Assembly (NCBI GenBank): GCA_001466705.2
Contig: LATX02000005.1
Coordinates: 1-64,000, forward strand
DNA: 64,000 nucleotides
Reading direction: 5' to 3'
DNA from: Moniliophthora roreri
Taxonomy: Eukaryota > Basidiomycota > Agaricomycetes > Agaricales > Marasmiaceae
Made by a program: the position numbers and the translations under genes
Notes under the pieces: model-generated
What the model was told of the DNA's origin: nothing
The model's database searches: none
What the model saw: the letters and a program-made list of their open reading frames with translations, nothing else
In this document: one piece after another, positions 32,068 to 43,837 of the stretch
Layout of the letters: every line of letters starts with the position of its first letter
Position numbering within the stretch: position 1 is the first letter of the stretch

Positions 32068-33232
32068 AGATGTGTACTCAAACTTTTGAGGATGGTCGTA
32101 TGGACATCACCTTAATGTGTCCCAATACACAGAAGCAGATAACTATAGGGACATATGAAAGAGGCAAAGGGATAAAACCAGAGCTTTATCAAGAGCCAAA
32201 GTTAAAAGATATGGCTCAGCCTGATATTCATCCTTCTGAGCAGGATCAAGGACAGCACGGAAATGGCAGCCCTTCAGATCAACCGAATTTTCAGGGAACC
32301 TCAAGGAGCTGTTGAACAAATGGCGAGAGGTTGTGGTAATCATAGAAATGGATGGAAACAAAACCCTATGTGTATGCGCATACAATGCACTCTTAGAAAG
32401 GACTTTTACACAAATGGAATTGGCAGAACTGTACCTACAAGCGGCAAGTACCATGCCGGAAGTTCGTAAGCACATAGAAAAGAAAATCAATACTTTCATG
32501 AGGACTTGCTTTACAAAATATGATGATAGGGATGCACAATGCTTATTACAACAAGCAAATGGCATATTGGCAAATCATTCAGAGTATGCAGGAATTAGAA
32601 AAGAGTATCAATGGACAGATGTTGATGCAACACTGCATGTNTGGACATCACCTTAATGTGTCCCAATACACAGAAGCAGATAACTATAGGGACATATGAA
32701 AGAGGCAAAGGGATAAAACCAGAGCTTTATCAAGAGCCAAAGTTAAAAGATATGGCTCAGCCTGATGGTCATCCTTCTGAGCAGGATCAAGGACAGCACG
32801 GAAATGGCAGCCCTTCAGATCAACTGAATTTTCAGGGAACCTCGAGGAACTGTTGAATGAATGGCAAGAGGTTGTAGTAATCATAGAAATGGATGGAAAC
32901 GAAACCCTATGTGTATGCGCATACAATGCACCCTTAGAAAGGACTTTTACACAAACGGAATTGGCAGAACTGTACCTACAACCAGCAAGTACCATGCCGG
33001 AAGTTTGTAAGCACATAGAAAAGAAAATCAATACTTTCATGAGGACTTGCTTTACAAAATATGATGATAGGGATGCACAATGCTTATTACAACAAGCAAA
33101 TGGCATATTGGCAAATCATTCAGAGTATGCAGGAATTAGGAAAGAGTATCAATGGACAGATGTTGATGCAACACTGCATGTAATGTCATTTGACGTACAA
33201 CAATCAAGGGATGAAGCTATTAAAGACAGTTG
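32068..33232 (+). pseudogene. pol: E pol segment between protease and RT, present twice
   Basis: Reading DGRMDITLMCPNTQKQITIG followed by an acidic, Cys-containing region (MRTCFTKYDDRDAQCLLQQ, EYQWTDVDATLHV), this matches the stretch between protease and RT of Agaricomycete Gypsy elements. A frameshift near 32280 splits it. The n at 32641 separates two near-identical versions (32100-32640 and 32642-33182), again suggesting an unmerged overlap. The second version continues to a TGA at 33231. Confidence 0.7.
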
Positions 33233-35132
33233 ATCGGTCTTTGGGAAATATAAACCCATAGCACTAAAAGTGAAGCCAGTTAAAGCAACTCTTCCACAAG
33301 AGTTTCATGTGCAAAGAATGATAACTAGGGATCCTTTGAAAGACATGCTGGAATTGCCTACAAACCCATCAGATTTTGTAGACAGTGAAAGATATAACCA
33401 AGAAAGAAAAGGCATCATAGATAAGAATCATCCAGGAGTATATGAACCTTCCAGCTCATCCTATAGATCTAAATGGTTCTGTGTCTTAAAGAAGGATGGA
33501 GAGAGCCTTCGACTAGTACACAGTTTAGAACCGTTAAACCGAGTGACAATTCAGTATTCTGGTGTGCCTCCTGCGACCGCAGAAGTGGCAAGTCACTTTG
33601 CTGGACACGCTTGTCTTGGTTTACTGGATATATGGGTTGGATATGATGAGAGACTAATAGATGAGGAGTCAAGGGACTTGACTACCTTTCAAACACTGTT
33701 CGGACCACATAGGCTAGTAAAATTACCTATGGGATGGACAAATTCAGTACCGATCTTTCATGACAATGTATGCTATATCTTCAGAGATGAGATCCCGCAT
33801 GTAACTATGCCATATGTTGATGATGTATCCTGTCAAGGACCTCTCTCACAATACAAGTGAATAGATGGAACCTTCGAAACGATACCAGAGAATCCTGGAA
33901 TATAAAGATTCATATGGGAACACCTAAATAATATGAATCAGCTATGCCAACGACTTAAATATGTTGGCAGAACCTTTTCAGGACCAAAGGCATTCCTTTG
34001 TATCAAATGTGGAGTAGTACTTGGATATCAAGTAGGTCCAGAAGGGCATAAAGTAAACAAGAAATTTGCTAAAGTAGTATTAGACTGGGATCCCGAATCC
34101 TTCAAGGGAAAAAGCGACGTAAAATCGTTGCTAGGAACTGCTGTTCAGCTAAGGATGTTTATTAAGGACTATGCGAAAATTACAAGGCCCTTAAATAAGA
34201 TATCTGGTGCTAAAGCGATCTTTCATATGGGAGACAAAGAGAAGCAAGTGGTGCGAGAACTGCAAGAAGCTATTCATACCGCGCCCTGTCTAAGACCTGT
34301 AGACTATTATAAGCTCTTAATATTGGCAGTTGATACTTCATGGCAAGCAGTCAGCTTCTACTTGTATCAAGTCAATCTGGAAAACCCGAAAAAGAAATAC
34401 TTTAACTTATTTGGGTCAATAGGCTTGAATGAGTGTGAGGCATGGTTCTTCCAACCTAAGAGGGAATTATTTAGGCTCAAAACTGCTTTAGAAGCAACCT
34501 ATTACACTACGTATGGGTGTAGGGATTTGATTATAGAAACAGATGCTAGCTACATAAAAGGGATGCTAGATCATCCTAGTGCTGGACCGAATGCAACTAT
34601 AAACCAATGGATCGAGGCCATCAGAAAGTATCATTTTGAACTAGTACATGTAAAGAGAGTCATTCATGGCCCAGATGGTCTATCTAGACCTCTGAGTGGA
34701 GGAGCTACAACTGAAAGACCACCTATAAAGAAGGAAGACTACCTAGATGATGACAACAGAGAATTGATAAAGTTCCAGATGGGTGATAGCGTACTCAAAG
34801 AACCATATCCATTTGAGAACTTTAAGGATGAAATTGATAATTGCAGAAGATACCTATTCAAGCTGGCTCAATGCATCGAAGACTTCGAAGATGAGCTTCA
34901 TGAGGCTTGGCTAGAAGTGAAGGTTGATGAAGAGGTTAGGGAAAATGTACTGAAGTTGAGAGGGATAGAAAGAGTTGACACATTTGTGCAACTAAAAGTA
35001 TTCCCTCCTCGACTTACTGAAGAATGGAGTGATGACCATCCTTACAAGGAGAAACATAGGAGTGATTTCACTAAGAATTTAGACAACCACTTGAAAGATT
35101 TAAAGAAGTGGTTGGCTGATGAATATTGGTGA
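33233..35132 (+). pseudogene. pol: E pol: reverse transcriptase and RNase H
   Basis: RT lies at 33270-33860: SKWFCVLKKDG, LRLVHSLEPLNRV, LPMGWTNSV and the active site YVDD at 33813-33824. A stop and a frame change follow; the next frame, 33933-35132 (399 codons), holds the RT thumb and connection, then RNase H (LILAVDTSWQAV, ELFRLKTALEAT, IIETDASYIKGML) and a long acidic spacer. The residue pattern places it in the divergent basidiomycete Gypsy group, distinct from the chromoviruses. Broken by a few stops only. Confidence 0.82.
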
Positions 35133-35180
35133 GAAATTGCAAGTCTTGAGCATTCAGATTGCAAATTTCTGGAAAAGCAG

Positions 35181-36440
35181 TTGCCTAAGTTCTTTGTGGA
35201 CAGGGATGGCAGATTATATAGAAGAAATGAAAAACTGGAAGGCCAGCATAGATTGGTCGTACCAAAAGAAAAGAGAATGTGGATGATAATGGCTGGACAT
35301 GATTATGTGGGGCATAAAGACATGTATGCTACAGAAAGTCTCTTAAAGAAGAGATTCTGGTGGCCGGAGCTAGAAAATGATGTGCAATGGTTTGTGAAAA
35401 CATGTCAAGCATGTCAAGATAGGCTATTAAACCTAATTAAGGTACCACCAATGTGAACACATACACCTTCCCTCTTTCAGAAGATACATATCAACATCTT
35501 TAAAGTGTTACCAGCTAGTAATGGGTGCAAGAACATTGCACATGCTAGAGATGCCTTATCTAATTGGTCAGAAGCTCGAGCATTGAGAGACAAGAAAGCT
35601 AGATCAATTGGAGAATGGCTTTTTGAAGATATTATATGTCGCTGGGGACCTCCTGAAGAGATCGTAACTGATAATGCGCCACAGCTAGAATTAGTAATGA
35701 AATGGCTAAAAGCTAAATACAGGATTGAACATATAAAGATATCACCTTATAATTCACAAGCGAACGGTAAAATTGAACATGCCCACTTTGATATTAGACA
35801 AGCACTAGTAAAGGCCACAGGCAGAGACTTAAAAAGGTGGTATTGGTATTTAAAACCTGTACTGTGGGCAGATAGAGCTACAATACGAAGAGGGTTTGGG
35901 TGCTCTCCATACTTTCTGGTAACAGGGGCAGAACCTATACTTCCCTTGGACATTGTTGAATCTAACTGGTTGGTACACACTCCAGACCGAATTCTTACAC
36001 ATGAAGAATTAATTGGGTATCATGCCTTAGCCTTAGCCAAGCATCGTACTCATGTCCAGGAAATGATGGAGAAAGTAGATGAAATAAAGCAGCAAAATTT
36101 GAGACAATTTGAGAGAGAGTTCATAAATAAGATAAAGGAATATGATTTTAAACTGGGTACACTTGTACAGATGCATAACACAGCTATAGAAAAAGAATTA
36201 GATCGCAAAATGTACCCTAGGTACTTGGGACCAATGATAGTAATTAGAAGGACCAAAGGGGGATCATACATTTTGGCAGATATGAATGGAGCTGTAAGGA
36301 AAAAAAAGGTAGCGGCTTTCAGAGTCTTACCATACCATGCTCGCTATGAACCTATTGAACTCCCGGAGAATATACATGATTTAATTGACTTGTCAAAAGA
36401 ACAGCTGGAAAAGATGCTTGAAACAGATGACGTGGATTAG
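35181..36440 (+). pseudogene. pol: E pol: integrase
   Basis: The HHCC zinc region (GHDYVGHKDMYA, FVKTCQACQD) is at 35181-35456. After a TGA the core is in one 311-codon frame (35505-36440): [30 protein letters not shown] supply the D,D,E positions. The C-terminal part ([18 protein letters not shown]) is the usual SH3-like tail; there is no chromodomain. In-frame sequence past the stop at 36438 is acidic (ESELSSSENEDTDEE). A 243-base fragment of this integrase recurs at 42231-42473. Confidence 0.85.
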
Positions 36441-36676
36441 TATGATGGAGAAGACTTTGCATTCACCAAAGTACCTAAAATGCAAAGACCACTACTGGGA
36501 AAGGAAGAAGTAGATGATGTAATGGAAGAAAGTGAACTATCTAGTTCTGAAAATGAAGACACTGATGAAGAAATAGAAAAGAAGAGAAAGACTAGATTGA
36601 AAAAGACAGATAGCTATCAGAAAAGTAAAAGTCCGGATACTAGGAGGTGATCTGTACTATGTATGAGGCATATACC

Positions 36677-36776
36677 ATCCGGATAACTCAAGTGGATAGA
36701 GCGTAGATGGATATGTGCCTTAGGCATAAACATGAAGCCCCTAATAAGGTTGTGGGTTCAAGTCCCACTCCAGACA
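36677..36776 (+). ncRNA. tRNA-like sequence 1
   Basis: ATCCGGA and TCCAGAC form a 7-base acceptor with two mismatches. The D arm is CTC/GAG around AAGTGGATA (box A-like), and the T arm GTGGG-TTCAAGT-CCCAC is perfect (box B GGTTCAAGTCC). The middle is about 28 bases longer than in a standard tRNA, so an intron or expansion is present. Mismatches argue for a tRNA-derived rather than functional tRNA gene. It lies between integrase and the 3' end of E. Confidence 0.5.
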
Positions 36777-36914
36777 AATACCTAGTGATGAAGCTTATTT
36801 TTGAGACAAGTAAGGTAGATAAAATTTTGGATGGACTGGATAAAATCTGTAAATCATTATGCAATAAAGAAGAAATAATAGGATGAGATACATACCTAGA
36901 TCAAGAGATGTATT

Positions 36915-37010
36915 GCCCAGATAGCTCAACCGGAATAGAGTAGGATGGATAAATACATAAGGACCATGTTTGCCATCTCACTGTTGTAGGTTCGAGTCCC
37001 ATTCAGGACA
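36915..37010 (+). ncRNA. tRNA-like sequence 2
   Basis: Same design as sequence 1, 238 bases later: acceptor GCCCAGA with TCAGGAC (two mismatches), D arm CTC-AACCGGAATA-GAG, T arm GTAGG-TTCGAGT-CCCAT. Similar 3' tails follow both (a TATTTTTG motif and an ACAAG-rich stretch), so the unit appears tandemly duplicated. Confidence 0.45.
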
Positions 37011-37140
37011 GATATCTAGCAACAAAGCCTATTTTTGGACAAGATAAGTAAGCTCTACTGACTAATCAACTTAAAATGTCAGTAAAGACAACAGGAGACA
37101 TTGTAAGCATGCGGAGAGCAGATACAGGACCATGCCTGGA

Positions 37141-37220
37141 ATGACACAACGGATATGTCGACAAGACATAGTGAGGAAATAGCACAATGGCACTGGGTTC
37201 AAATCATAGACAGGCACATT
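37141..37220 (+). ncRNA. tRNA-like sequence 3, degenerate
   Basis: GACACAACGG resembles a box A, and CTGGG-TTCAAAT near 37192-37203 a T arm, about 240 bases after sequence 2. The acceptor stem is not clear. Probably a decayed third unit. Confidence 0.3.
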
Positions 37221-37600
37221 GCCAAAGTCAAATTGATATGGCTTTTTGCCATAAGTAATGATATTATAGAAAAGAGATTTCAAACCAATTATTTGTGGCT
37301 ATATGCGCTGCCTAGAAAGGTCCAGAAGTCAACTTAGATAAGTAACACAAACAAATAGAAAAGAAATATCCAGACATTTATTGGTATATACTGGACATCA
37401 GAGACACTATTAGCCAGTATACAATGCAGTGTTTTAAATTAGTCTGTAACGAAAGGCTATATAAATGAAGGGAACATTGTAAAGACAGAAGGCAAACAGA
37501 GAAAGGAAGTCTACTGTATCGACCCCAGAACATCTCGTGCATACGATGAGCGTAAGCTTGGTGGTAATGGCAAGTGATAGGGATGAAAAACAAGAGCACT

Positions 37601-38918
37601 TCATTCAACCACCTGAGAAGCGGTGTTAGAAGACCCAGCCACAGTCTCTTGAGGGCTAGGAACAACCTCCGCATCAGCCATTGGTTTATCAACCAACTCC
37701 AACTTGGAAAGCCGGATCCAACTGGCTTCTTCAAATTGTTTGCGGGTGAGCTCATACTGGGAAGAAAAGAAAGGAACATTGTGTTTAAGGGTAGACATCT
37801 TGTGCCGGAGGAAGTTGGAAACTGACAGAAGAACATCAGTTGACATCTTCTCTAAGTCCATGAATGGAACTAGAGCAGTATGTCTGATGACAGAGTCAGC
37901 ACCAGCAACCTGAAGGTTATGTTCCTCTTAGAAAGAATGATTTAGTGCCAAATAAAGAATGCATGGATATATATAAGAACATACCAGGGGACTCTTCGCA
38001 CAAGTCAGCAATAGGGTGCTCCAGATGAGGATGTTTGGAAACTTTGCTGAGCTCAGCATTAATAGAAGAGGACTAATAGAGGAAATGAATGTCTTAAATA
38101 AGAACATAGAAAAGAGAAGATGTACTGTGATAAGACAGTCCTTCTTTTCCTTGGGCTATAAAATAAGATGAGTATGATAACAAGATGGAGAGGAGCATAG
38201 ACAAACCATCTTCTTTTCCTTGGTGAAATGAAGGGACTTAATGGCATCAGTAGTTGCAGGCTTTGGAGTGTGCATGGAAGCATTGAGGCCTTTCTGAGCA
38301 TTGGCCATCTTGGAAAAGAGATATGTCAGAAGGAAATGAAGGGAAAACATAATGAAGAAGCACCTCGGTATCTTCGGACGGCACAGTAAGAACAACGACT
38401 TCGTCGTCATCAGAGCCATCCTCGACAACCTTGCTACTTTTCTTACTCTCTGTGAAAAAGACTTAGAAAAGAAAGAATTTACATAAGAAAGAGATGGACA
38501 TACTGTGGCTACCACAAGCTTTGTTGGCAGCCCGAACAGTGTCCATTTCAACCAAGAAATGGGTAATGGCACTCAGTTGGAAAGGTTCCTTGACACCGGG
38601 AAGCTTGACGAGCTCCTTGATAAGATCAACAGCCTTGCTGTACAAAGTGTAGGCTTCGTCTGAATGAGCGACGTGCCTAAAGTTCAGCGGTTTGCACTTG
38701 GAACCCTAGCTATGAGTCTTTTACCAGAAAATGAAGAAGTACTGGAGTATGCGTACCAACTGTTCACACATCTGAGTTGCGGCAGCCTGCCTGAGACAAA
38801 GCAGAGGCTTCACAGCACTCTCTCTGCAATGGTCATAAATGGCATGTGTATCGGTGAGCCACCCTGGATGGTCAGTCCATTCACTAGAAGCATTGGCAGT
38901 AGTGGAAGGCGAAGACAT
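37601..38918 (-). CDS. Antisense cargo gene 2, seven exons, intact
   Basis: Exons (minus): 38918-38757, 38705-38504, 38449-38364, 38308-38207, 38155-38126, 38072-37985, 37926-37601. All six introns are GT-AG and 51-58 bases, phases agree, and the 996-base message encodes 331 residues without a stop. The start ATG opens MSSPSTTANASSEWTDHPGW. The product is soluble-looking, with no signal peptide. Features are WLTDTHAIYDHC near the start, helical middle segments (YSKAVDLIKELVKL), an acidic patch (EDGSDDDEVVV), a Lys-rich part and a C-terminal helical region (NFLRHKMSTLKHN). No family recognised. A TATA box lies about 70 bases upstream. It lies antisense between the integrase of E and its 3' LTR. 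It could instead be a host gene caught between E fragments. Confidence 0.72.
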
Positions 38919-38988
38919 ATCGAGGCAGCAGATGGAAAATAGTAGGAAGTGGTAAGGGGCTGGGGATTGTAGTGTCAGCAAGGTCACA

Positions 38989-38995
38989 TTTTATA
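38989..38995 (-). promoter_or_regulatory. TATA box of cargo gene 2
   Basis: TATAAAA on the minus strand, 71-77 bases before the ATG at 38918. Canonical in sequence; it would start transcription roughly 30 bases downstream. Confidence 0.5.
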
Positions 38996-39186
38996 CTAGC
39001 GACAGACACTTACACATGCCAGTACCCTACTTCCAAAGAAATAGTGTAGTACTACCTATTTGAAATAGGGACATCTGGGAAAGGTCCTTTAGAAGAGATC
39101 AGATAAGAAAAATGTAATGAGGCAGTAATCTGAACATGTACTGTCCCTGTAACTAAATAAGATGACCAATCAACGAGGATGTTGAC

Positions 39187-39207
39187 ATTTTTAGTTGGGG
39201 GGAGAGA
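39187..39207 (+). promoter_or_regulatory. Second polypurine-like tract inside E
   Basis: TTTTTAGTTGGGGGGAGAGAG shares 17 bases (TTTTAGTTGGGGGGAGA) with the tract before the 3' LTR at 43838-43853. No LTR follows here. It is either the 3' end of an E copy whose LTR was lost or an internal plus-strand primer site. Confidence 0.4.
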
Positions 39208-39674
39208 GACACTCATGGTCACTCAGTGGTGGCACATTTTGCGGCATCTGGTATGGCACATGTTCAGATACTCATGGATAAGATCAGAAATGGTACACGT
39301 GTGCCTAAATAAGGAAAAAAAATTCCTAATTAGTAGGAGCACGGATCAAAGGAGACATACATATGAGTACAAAAGTTTGTAATATGCTAACAAAAGCATG
39401 TCGAGACCTCATTGAAGAAAGTCACACATAGGATAGAATAAGTCCAACCATAAGGAAGGACATGGCTATGCATTGGAGGTAGAGTCCAGAAGAAGATACA
39501 AAAAAGTGCAAAGGAATATATACCAAGCAAATGGTTCTATGTGAGCGATTTGTGTAGCAACCTATCTACTTAAGTATATAAAGAAATGACGACGTGGGGA
39601 TACTGCAGCAATGATATGAAAAGAAAATAAAAATCCTGGCCACGTCAAGAGGACCAGCCAACCAAGAAGCTACT

Positions 39675-42080
39675 CCTGGGAAGGAGAGTCAGATAAAAGA
39701 TAAGAAAAGAAAAGAGAAGAACTTACTGAAGGGAGACTCCAGATGTCGGATGACTGGTTGGAATCATCCCTCAGAAGGCTAGATACAGGGCCAAATGACA
39801 TAGGAATGAGTGAATCCCTTAAGAATAAGAGAGGAGTAGAGCTACTCACAGCAGCAGACTTCTTAGCAATGATGTCGACATTGGAAGCATCGATCATAGA
39901 CCCGCTGGCCTCAGCAGTAGTAGCAACGTCAGGAGCTGTTGTAGGAACCACCAGGTCCTTGTCGTTGATCTCCCATTCGGACCCCTTTTTACCGGTGATG
40001 TCGATATTGGTGCCCTTGACAAAGATGCGGAAGGGAGAATCAGGAAAGCGGGAGACCTCGCGAAGCTCGTAACCATGATCATGAGGGTCTCAAAGTAACA
40101 AATCTGAAGATCTCCAACCAAAGCTGGCACAGAGTGAGGCAACTTGAGCATCGGAAGCACTAAAAGATGGATCCAAGAACAAGAGAGATTGAAGGATCTG
40201 GCGGGGATCAACGACACGCATCTTGAATGCATCCTGGGAGACGTTGATCGAGTGGCTGAGGGCAACAAGCTGTTCATCCAGACGTGCTTGAGTCTCGAGC
40301 AAAGAGGTGTACAGTGTGATATCGCGACAGATGCTTGAAGCCTGATAAATAAGTCTTGGGAAAGGAAAAGTATTAGAATACCAAAGATAAAAGAAGAAAT
40401 TAAAACGTACCTGAACAAGACCCAAGAGTGACATCCAGCTCCTTGGCAGAATCATTGACCCATTCAAACCAGAGTCGATTATGAGAGCCAGGAGAACCGC
40501 TTTTGCGACAGCCATTGCACTTTACAGAGGAAGCCGGATTGTGATTGAATAGGCAAGGGCAACCCAATTCTTTGCACCGAGTGCAGGGAGGAGTAAGAGT
40601 CTTGTTGTGAGGCTGGAAAAGAACAAATTATAAGAAAAAAAACGAAGAGATAAGGTAGAAAGAGAGACTTACCAGAGGCAACACAGTTGTTGAACAAAGA
40701 AAAATAGACAATGGCGACAAAGACCTGCTGCTGTCAGCAACTTGGGCAACAGAATCTAGAAAAGAAGAAAGAAATTAGTAAAGCCTGAGGGAAAAGAGAG
40801 GAAAACTTACTGAGGGCATTAAGCAGCACCTGAGCTAAACCAAAGTACTTCAGGATGCAATTCACGAAATCAGTCTTTTCAGTCAATTTACGTCCTTGGA
40901 CACCTGGAGCAGGAATTTTAATGCTGTTGTACACATCTTCAGATCCGTTCTCGATGTGTTGAGCTCATCTTCTTCATCAGTAGCTGGAGGAGCGGCCCTG
41001 GACTTTCCTTTTGAAGAAGTCAATGCAACCAGAGGGTCCTTCTTGTCGAAGACAGGGGGAGAGACAATGATGTGGGAGGTGGCAACTTTGGAGGACTGGC
41101 GTCGCTTGACGTTAGATGTTGGAACCTGACAATGAATAATTAATTAAAAAGGAAATCAGGAAAGAACTTAGGAAAGATGTACTGAAGGTGTGGCACCCTT
41201 CTCTACTTTAATGACGATGGTTTCATCAGGAGATGTCTTGGAAGACATCGCCTGAGAAGCCTTTGGCTGAGGATTAGTGGGAGCAGGCTTGGGTTTAGTT
41301 GAGCCCGAGTGCTTAGCCTGAAATAGAAAAGAATTAATATTGAATGAATAAGCAGAGCGTAGAATTCCAACCTTTTTAGAGGCTGTAGCTACAGTTTCGG
41401 CATCCTTGCCAGGAGAAGAGATGTGACACTACAAAAGAAAAGTCAGTAGGAAAACAGAAATGTAGAAGAAACTAACCTTGCGGGGATTCTGCAGGGGCAC
41501 ACTCTTGAACGAAGTTGCGACAATGCTATACTTGGACAAGACCTTCTCCAGAGATCTAGGGAATTTCAGCTCAGGAAAAGCCTAGCAGAAGAAAGGAAAT
41601 TAGAGACAATACAAAAGAAACTGATAGCAAGGATGGACACTCACTTCTAGGCCCCGTTCTTCTTCCCAGGCCTTGCGTTGTTCGACTTCAGGAAGATGGT
41701 CCGTAATATGAGAAGGCCAGATGATAGTCGGAAACTGCTCTTTAAAAGCATCGAAGACAGGGGCTATGGTTAAAAACAGCTCAGTGTAGAGTGAGAGACA
41801 CCAGTAGTCTTTCGAATGTTCACAAAAGGCACCCTAGATAAGAGAAGAGACATTACAAATAAGAAATGGACATAATAAAGAAACATACCCAATTTTCTCC
41901 AAGAGAATCAATCAATTCCTCTCGAAGCTAGACACCCAAAACGATAGACATGGCATTCCCCAACACTGAGAGCGACTTTTGGAACTGTTGGAAGGAGGCA
42001 AGGATCTTCATGCCAGTAGGATATAACAATTTGAGTATAGCATAAGTGACAGGAGAAACTTCCATAGTGGTGGGCCGGTG
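39675..42080 (-). pseudogene. Antisense cargo gene 1, multi-exon, decayed
   Basis: Minus strand. Exon 1 (truncated) 42080-41889, exon 2 41833-41645, exon 3 41581-41477, exon 4 41428-41372, exon 5 41317-41183, exon 6 41125-40811, exon 7 40755-40673, exon 8 40612-40411, exon 9 40341-39727, then a short end near 39675. Introns are 48-69 bases, GT-AG. Exon 8 encodes a cysteine cluster (40585-40508): CTRCKELGCPC, then CNGC, a zinc-cluster layout seen in many basidiomycete proteins of unknown role. Exons 4-6 are Ser/Pro/Lys-rich. Damage: a TAG in exon 1, frameshifts in exon 6 and near the exon 8-9 joint, and a TGA in exon 9. A second 5' copy is at 43402. A DNA-binding role is possible but unproven. 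Confidence 0.65.
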
Positions 42081-42230
42081 AAGATGCTCAAAAACCTATG
42101 CCTCTACTATGAAAACATGAGGCCTGTGGTGCCAAGATACCCCTGAAAAAGGTATATATATATAAGTTCTTGATTCTCAGTTTTGTTTCCGAGTTGGTTT
42201 GGCGTGGTTCACTGTTACTGCAACATCAAG
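42081..42230. other. Unassigned junction sequence
   Basis: No gene. It replaces the first part of exon 1 of cargo gene 1 and ends where the integrase fragment begins. A TATATATATA run lies near 42153-42164. It may be the edge of another insertion. Confidence 0.35.
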
Positions 42231-42473
42231 AATTAGTAATGAAATGGCTAAAAGCTAAATATGGGATTGAACATATAAAGATATCACCTTATAATTCACA
42301 AGCGAATGGTAAAATTGAACGTGCCCACTTTGATATTAGACAAGCACTAGTAAAGGCCACAGGTGGAGACTTAAAAAGGTGGTATTAGTATTTAAAACCT
42401 GTACTGTGGGCAGATATAGCTACAATACAAAGAGGGTTTGGGTGCTCTCCATACTTTCTGGTAACAGGAAGAA
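42231..42473 (+). pseudogene. pol: Integrase fragment of a second E copy
   Basis: It repeats 35688-35930 with few changes ([30 protein letters not shown]); here the E of the triad region reads NGKIER. It ends abruptly and is joined to sequence equivalent to 39320. This is an internally deleted second E copy that retains the 3' end. Confidence 0.8.
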
Positions 42474-43402
42474 ATTTCTAATTAGTAGGAGCACGGATCA
42501 AAGGAGACATACATATGAGTACAGAAGTTTGTAATATGCTAACAAAAGCATGTCAAGACCTCATTGAAGAAGGTCACACATAGGATAGAATAAGTCCAAC
42601 CGTAAGGAAGGACATGGCTATGCATTGGAGGTAGAGTCCAGAAGAAGATACAAAAAAAGTGCAAAGGAATATATACCAAGCAAATGGTTCTACGTGAGTG
42701 ATTTGTGTAGCAACCTATCTACTTAAGTATATAAAGAAACTAACCTTGCAGGGATTCTGTGGGGGCACACTCTTGAACAAAGGCATGACGATGCTATACT
42801 TGGACAAGACCTCCTCCAGAGATCTAGGGAATTTTAGCTCAGGAAAAGCCTAGCAGAAGAAAGGAAATTATAGACAATACAAAAGAAACTGATAGCAAGG
42901 ATGGACACTCACTTCTAGGCCCCGTTCTTCTTCCTAGGCCTTGCGTTGTTCGATGTTGGGAAGATGGTCCGTAATATGAGAAGGCCAGATGATAGTTGGA
43001 AACTGCTCTTTAGAAGCGTTGAAGACAGGGGCTACGGTTAAAAACAGCTTGGTGTAGAGTGAGGGACATCAGTAGTCTTTCGAATGTTCACAAAAGGCAC
43101 CCTAGATAAGAGATGAGACATTACGAATAAGAAATAGACATAATAAAGAAACATACCCAATTTTCTCCAAGAGAATCAATCAATTCCTCTCAAAGCTGGA
43201 CACCCAAAACGATAGATGTGGCATTCCCCAATGCCGAGAGTGACTTTTGGAACTGTTAGAAAGAGGCAAGGATCTTTGTGCTAGTAGGATATAATGCTTT
43301 GAGTATAGCGTAAGTGACAGGAGAAACTTCCATAGTGGTGGGCCAGTCAGGTTGAGTAGAGGGAACGGTCTTAGAAAGCTTAGTTCGAGCTGTGCCAGCC
43401 AT
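42474..43402 (-). pseudogene. Second copy of cargo gene 1, internally deleted
   Basis: 42474-42738 matches 39320-39585 (downstream of the gene); 42739-43340 matches 41473-42070 (exons 3, 2 and 1). Everything from exon 4 to the gene end is deleted. Exon 1 is complete: ATG at 43402, 246 bases to the intron at 43156. Stops lie at codons 49 and 71, but codon 49 is CAA in the other copy, whose own stop is at another place. So the two copies decayed independently from a common coding gene. Confidence 0.7.
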
Positions 43403-43463
43403 AGAGAGAAGAGATGGGGGAAAAAGGACAGAAAGAAACTATGTGACCCTGAGTAGGGAGACC

Positions 43464-43471
43464 CTTATATA
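43464..43471 (-). promoter_or_regulatory. TATA box of cargo gene 1
   Basis: TATATAAG on the minus strand, about 62-69 bases before the ATG at 43402. Together with the box of gene 2 it implies the cargo genes have their own promoters rather than depending on the LTR. Confidence 0.45.
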
Positions 43472-43474
43472 TGA

Positions 43475-43837
43475 GCGATCATATTCAGATAAAAGAAAAT
43501 GAGCCTATCTTTACCAAAAGAAGAGTAGTCATGTTTGAGAGAATTCACCAATCAGAGAAGATCTAAGAAAGAAGCGCACTGATGCTGTAGATTACTGGAA
43601 GAAGCATGGGTGCTAATCAAATGTGCTGCACACTAACACCTATGAATGTTGATGGGACTGTAAAGAATTGATGAAATGACTAAGTTGTGAAGACTGTGAT
43701 GTAACAGTACCCAGAGATGACCCAGTTGCACTCAGAATAAAATTACCTTTCTGTGGGTGGTTAGTTTGTACTCAGAAAGTCCTTCCTTAAAGAATCCCGT
43801 GTTGTGATCTCTTAGCGAGGAATGGATTGGGGACAAT
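43475..43837. other. Untranslated 3' region of E
   Basis: Between the promoter of cargo gene 1 and the polypurine tract. No protein, RNA gene or repeat recognised. Confidence 0.4.
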
